A DNA stretch of 8,068 bases from NCBI GenBank assembly GCA_003695215.1, contig RFIM01000223.1, positions 1 to 8,068 of the forward strand, written 5' to 3'. The notes under the pieces were generated by a model that made no database searches, was not told the DNA's origin, and saw only the letters and a program-made list of their open reading frames with translations. Source of the DNA: Chloroflexota bacterium (GTDB taxonomy: Bacteria; Chloroflexota; Anaerolineae; Aggregatilineales; UBA2796). The stretch's first letter is position 1. Each line of letters opens with the position of its first letter. Below are positions 6,288 through 8,068 of this stretch, one piece after another. Made by a program: the position numbers and the translations under genes.

Positions 6288-6296
6288 AGTATAGCA
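6288..6296 (-). promoter_or_regulatory. Extended -10 promoter for the leuS leader transcript
   Basis: The minus strand reads TGC-TATACT, an extended -10 with one mismatch to the TATAAT consensus. No recognisable -35 lies 16-18 bp upstream, as is common for extended -10 promoters. Transcription should start near 6281, giving a leader of about 258 nt before the leuS ATG. The preceding bases (GTG) match those at the sigma-operon promoter. Confidence 0.6.
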
Positions 6297-6403
6297 CACT
6301 CCATGCCCGCTTAGCTTGGAAAAAGGTTAGAAGGCTTGCACAAAGGCATAATCATCCGCCCGCTGATGCCCAGCGCCGCGCTTGAGGATCAAAAACACAT
6401 CTC

Positions 6404-6432
6404 TTGCAAATTTATTGCCTGCGCTATACAAT
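6404..6432 (+). promoter_or_regulatory. Sigma-70-type promoter of the TIR-NB-ARC gene
   Basis: TTGCAA (6404-6409), a 17-bp spacer and TACAAT (6427-6432) give four of six and five of six consensus matches. An overlapping TATACA (6425-6430) is an alternative -10. Transcription would start near 6439, about 55 nt before the ATG at 6495. It diverges from the leuS leader promoter about 110 bp away. I see no operator or repeat in the bases between the two promoters (about 6300-6403). Confidence 0.5.
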
Positions 6433-6494
6433 GGCTCTAGCGAGCTGCACAAAATCCTTTTTGGTGAGGCTTTATAAGCTCAGGGAAGTCGCCT

Positions 6495-8068
6495 ATGACC
6501 GATCCAGTGCCGCGCGTCTTCATCTCTTATGCTCGCGCCGATGGCGAGCCGTTCGCCCAAGCGCTACACGAAGTGCTGCAGCGTGAGAATATCGCGTGTT
6601 GGCTCGATCGCTATGGCCTCGAAGGCGGACACGATTGGTGGCTTCAAATTAAGCAAGCGCTCGAGCAAGTCTCGTTCGTGGTCCTGGTGATGACGCCAGG
6701 CGCGCAGCGCTCTGAGAACGTGGAGAAAGAATGGCGTTTTGCGCGCCAGAATGGCGTGTGCGTCTATCCCGTCAAGGCGTCGCCCCAGCTGGACTTCAAC
6801 AGCATGCCGCGCTGGATGCGCGACGCGCACTTCTACGATCTCGGCTACGATCCGAACGCGCTGCAGCGAGGCGTGGAGTGGGAAAATTTCGTGAAGCACC
6901 TGCGCGGCGACTGCCGAGCGCTGCGCGTGCCATTCATGGCGCCTGAATTGACAGCGAACTTCGTGGAGCGCCCGAACGAATTCAATGAGATCGTCGCCAA
7001 GCTGCTGGACGAGCGGCGCGAGAACCCTGTGGCCATCACAACCGCCTTGAGCGGCGCAGGCGGCTTCGGCAAGACCACGCTCGCGATCGCCATCTGCCAC
7101 GATCAGACCATTCAAGAGGCATTCGATGACGGCATCCTCTGGGTCACGCTCGGCGAGAACCTGACTGAGAACGACCTATTGGATCGCGTCCAAGATCTGA
7201 TTTACGCCTTGCAAGGCAGGAAGTCCGACGCCCCGACGCCGAGGAGCGCCATCGACGACCTGAAAAGACTCCTGGAAGATCGGGACATCCTGATGGTGAT
7301 TGACGACGTCTGGCATAGGAAAGATCTAGAGCCGTTCTTGCAAGGCGGCAAGCGCTGTGCGCGCCTGATCACCACGCGCAAGCGCAATGTGCTGCCTGAT
7401 GGCGCCCAAGCGATCAATGTCGACGCCATGAAAGACGGCGAGGCCCTGGAGCTGCTGAGCTTGGGCCTGGGCGAAGACGAGAGAGAGGGCCTGCGTCGCT
7501 TGGCAAGGCGCCTGGGCAATTGGGCGCTCTTGCTCAAGTTGGCCAACAGCGTGCTGCGAAACCACATCAGTCGCGGCGAGTCCTTACGGCAGGCGCTTGA
7601 ATACGCCAATCGAGCCTACGATCGGCGCGGCCTGGGCGCTTTTGATCCTGCCAATCCTGAGGATCAGCGCAATGCGGCCGCGGCCACCCTGAAAGTCTCG
7701 CTGGACCAGCTGGACCAGCAGGATCGAGAGCGCTTCAGCGAGTTGGCGATCTTCCCTGAAGATGTCGACGTGCCGCTCAGCGCCGTTGAACGCCTGTGGC
7801 GCGCCACGGGCGCTCTGGACGATGTGGACAGCCAAAGATTGTGTGAGCGCTTGGATGAGTTCTCGCTGCTGCAGCGCCTGGACTTGGGCAAGCGGACGCT
7901 GCGCCTGCACGATGTGGTGCGCCGCTATGCGATCGACCAACACAGGGCGCAGCTGTCGCAAACTCATCAGAAGTTCTTGGATGCCTACGGCGTGGCCCGC
8001 TGGGCGGACTTGCCGCCAGAGGAGCCATACCTGTGGGACCACCTGGCCTACCACTTGATCGCGGCGGA
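6495..8068 (+). CDS. TIR-NB-ARC (STAND NTPase) protein, 3' end outside window
   Basis: An open reading frame of 524 codons running off the window. ATG 6495 has AGGGA 8 nt upstream. Residues 7-116 form a TIR domain: VFISYARAD (8-16), W36-L-D-R39, and SENVEKEW (73-80), where Glu79 aligns with the catalytic glutamate of NAD-cleaving TIRs such as SARM1. Residues about 155-350 form an NB-ARC NTPase: P-loop GAGGFGKTT (187-195), Walker B ILMVIDDVW (265-273), sensor RLITTR (290-295) and a GLPL-like LGNWALLL (340-347). The winged-helix region ends with an MHD-like L471-H-D473. Residues 510-524 (WDHLAYHLIAA) resemble the segment that precedes WD40 repeats in APAF1-like bacterial proteins, so C-terminal sensor repeats are expected downstream. 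The likely role is a ligand-triggered, oligomerising defence protein that depletes NAD. The domains are certain; the NADase activity and anti-phage role are inferred. Confidence 0.93.
   Translation, partial: MTDPVPRVFISYARADGEPFAQALHEVLQRENIACWLDRYGLEGGHDWWLQIKQALEQVSFVVLVMTPGAQRSENVEKEWRFARQNGVCVYPVKASPQLDFNSMPRWMRDAHFYDLGYDPNALQRGVEWENFVKHLRGDCRALRVPFMAPELTANFVERPNEFNEIVAKLLDERRENPVAITTALSGAGGFGKTTLAIAICHDQTIQEAFDDGILWVTLGENLTENDLLDRVQDLIYALQGRKSDAPTPRSAIDDLKRLLEDRDILMVIDDVWHRKDLEPFLQGGKRCARLITTRKRNVLPDGAQAINVDAMKDGEALELLSLGLGEDEREGLRRLARRLGNWALLLKLANSVLRNHISRGESLRQALEYANRAYDRRGLGAFDPANPEDQRNAAAATLKVSLDQLDQQDRERFSELAIFPEDVDVPLSAVERLWRATGALDDVDSQRLCERLDEFSLLQRLDLGKRTLRLHDVVRRYAIDQHRAQLSQTHQKFLDAYGVARWADLPPEEPYLWDHLAYHLIAA

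Noticed and set aside
6404..6586. Plus-strand 60-codon frame upstream of the TIR gene
   Set aside because: It overlaps the predicted promoter and the first 30 codons of the TIR gene in another frame, lacks a ribosome binding site, and has no recognisable sequence.
252..7090. Palindrome GCGATCGC seen three times (near 252, 1305 and 7083), like the cyanobacterial HIP1 element
   Set aside because: All copies lie in coding sequence. Three copies in 8 kb of GC-rich DNA is suggestive at most and could follow from codon use. The gene content does not look cyanobacterial.
6564..8054. Several minus-strand open frames across the TIR-NB-ARC region
   Set aside because: They are shadows of the plus-strand frame, which carries TIR, P-loop, Walker B and MHD-like motifs in the correct order.

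Overview
This GC-rich window (roughly 60% G+C by eye) has tightly packed genes, extended -10 promoters and a TIR-NB-ARC protein. It looks like chromosomal DNA of a thermophilic or mesophilic Chloroflexota bacterium (Anaerolineae-like). That assignment rests on the general character of the proteins and remembered family resemblance, not on a database search, so it is moderate at best.

Layout. (1) 3-1505, plus strand: a two-gene unit, with a membrane isoprenylcysteine-methyltransferase-like protein followed 6 nt later by a tRNA-dihydrouridine synthase (DusB type). (2) 1514-3068, minus strand, convergent with dusB: a compact four-gene operon. In transcription order it holds a 145-aa helical protein of unknown function, a 64-aa unknown protein overlapping it by 11 nt, an ECF sigma factor that can start within the preceding stop codon (TAATG), and a 91-aa acidic/alanine-rich protein in the slot where an anti-sigma factor often sits. 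Its promoter (extended -10 at 3104-3112) abuts a perfect 13-bp inverted repeat. (3) 3186-6023, minus strand: leuS, leucyl-tRNA synthetase, with an enlarged insertion just before the KMSKS loop. (4) 6024-6494: not empty intergenic DNA. On the minus strand it holds an extended -10 promoter, a 42-codon leader ORF with a good ribosome binding site and six Leu codons (none CTG), and a strong intrinsic terminator ending only 36 nt before the leuS start codon. It also holds long-range complementarity (25 base pairs with two small interruptions) between the leader codons and the 5' arm of that terminator. Together these look like a ribosome-mediated transcription attenuator controlling leuS. The divergent promoter for the next gene lies in the same gap. 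(5) 6495-8068, plus strand: a large gene cut by the window end, encoding a TIR domain, an NB-ARC (STAND) NTPase and a winged-helix region. It is a likely anti-phage or self/non-self recognition protein whose sensor repeats lie beyond the window.

How the genes relate: dusB (tRNA modification) and leuS (tRNA charging) are translation housekeeping genes. The sigma operon and the TIR-NB-ARC gene are regulatory and accessory. The most novel item is the apparent leuS leader-peptide attenuator; the TIR-NB-ARC gene is the most likely defence component.
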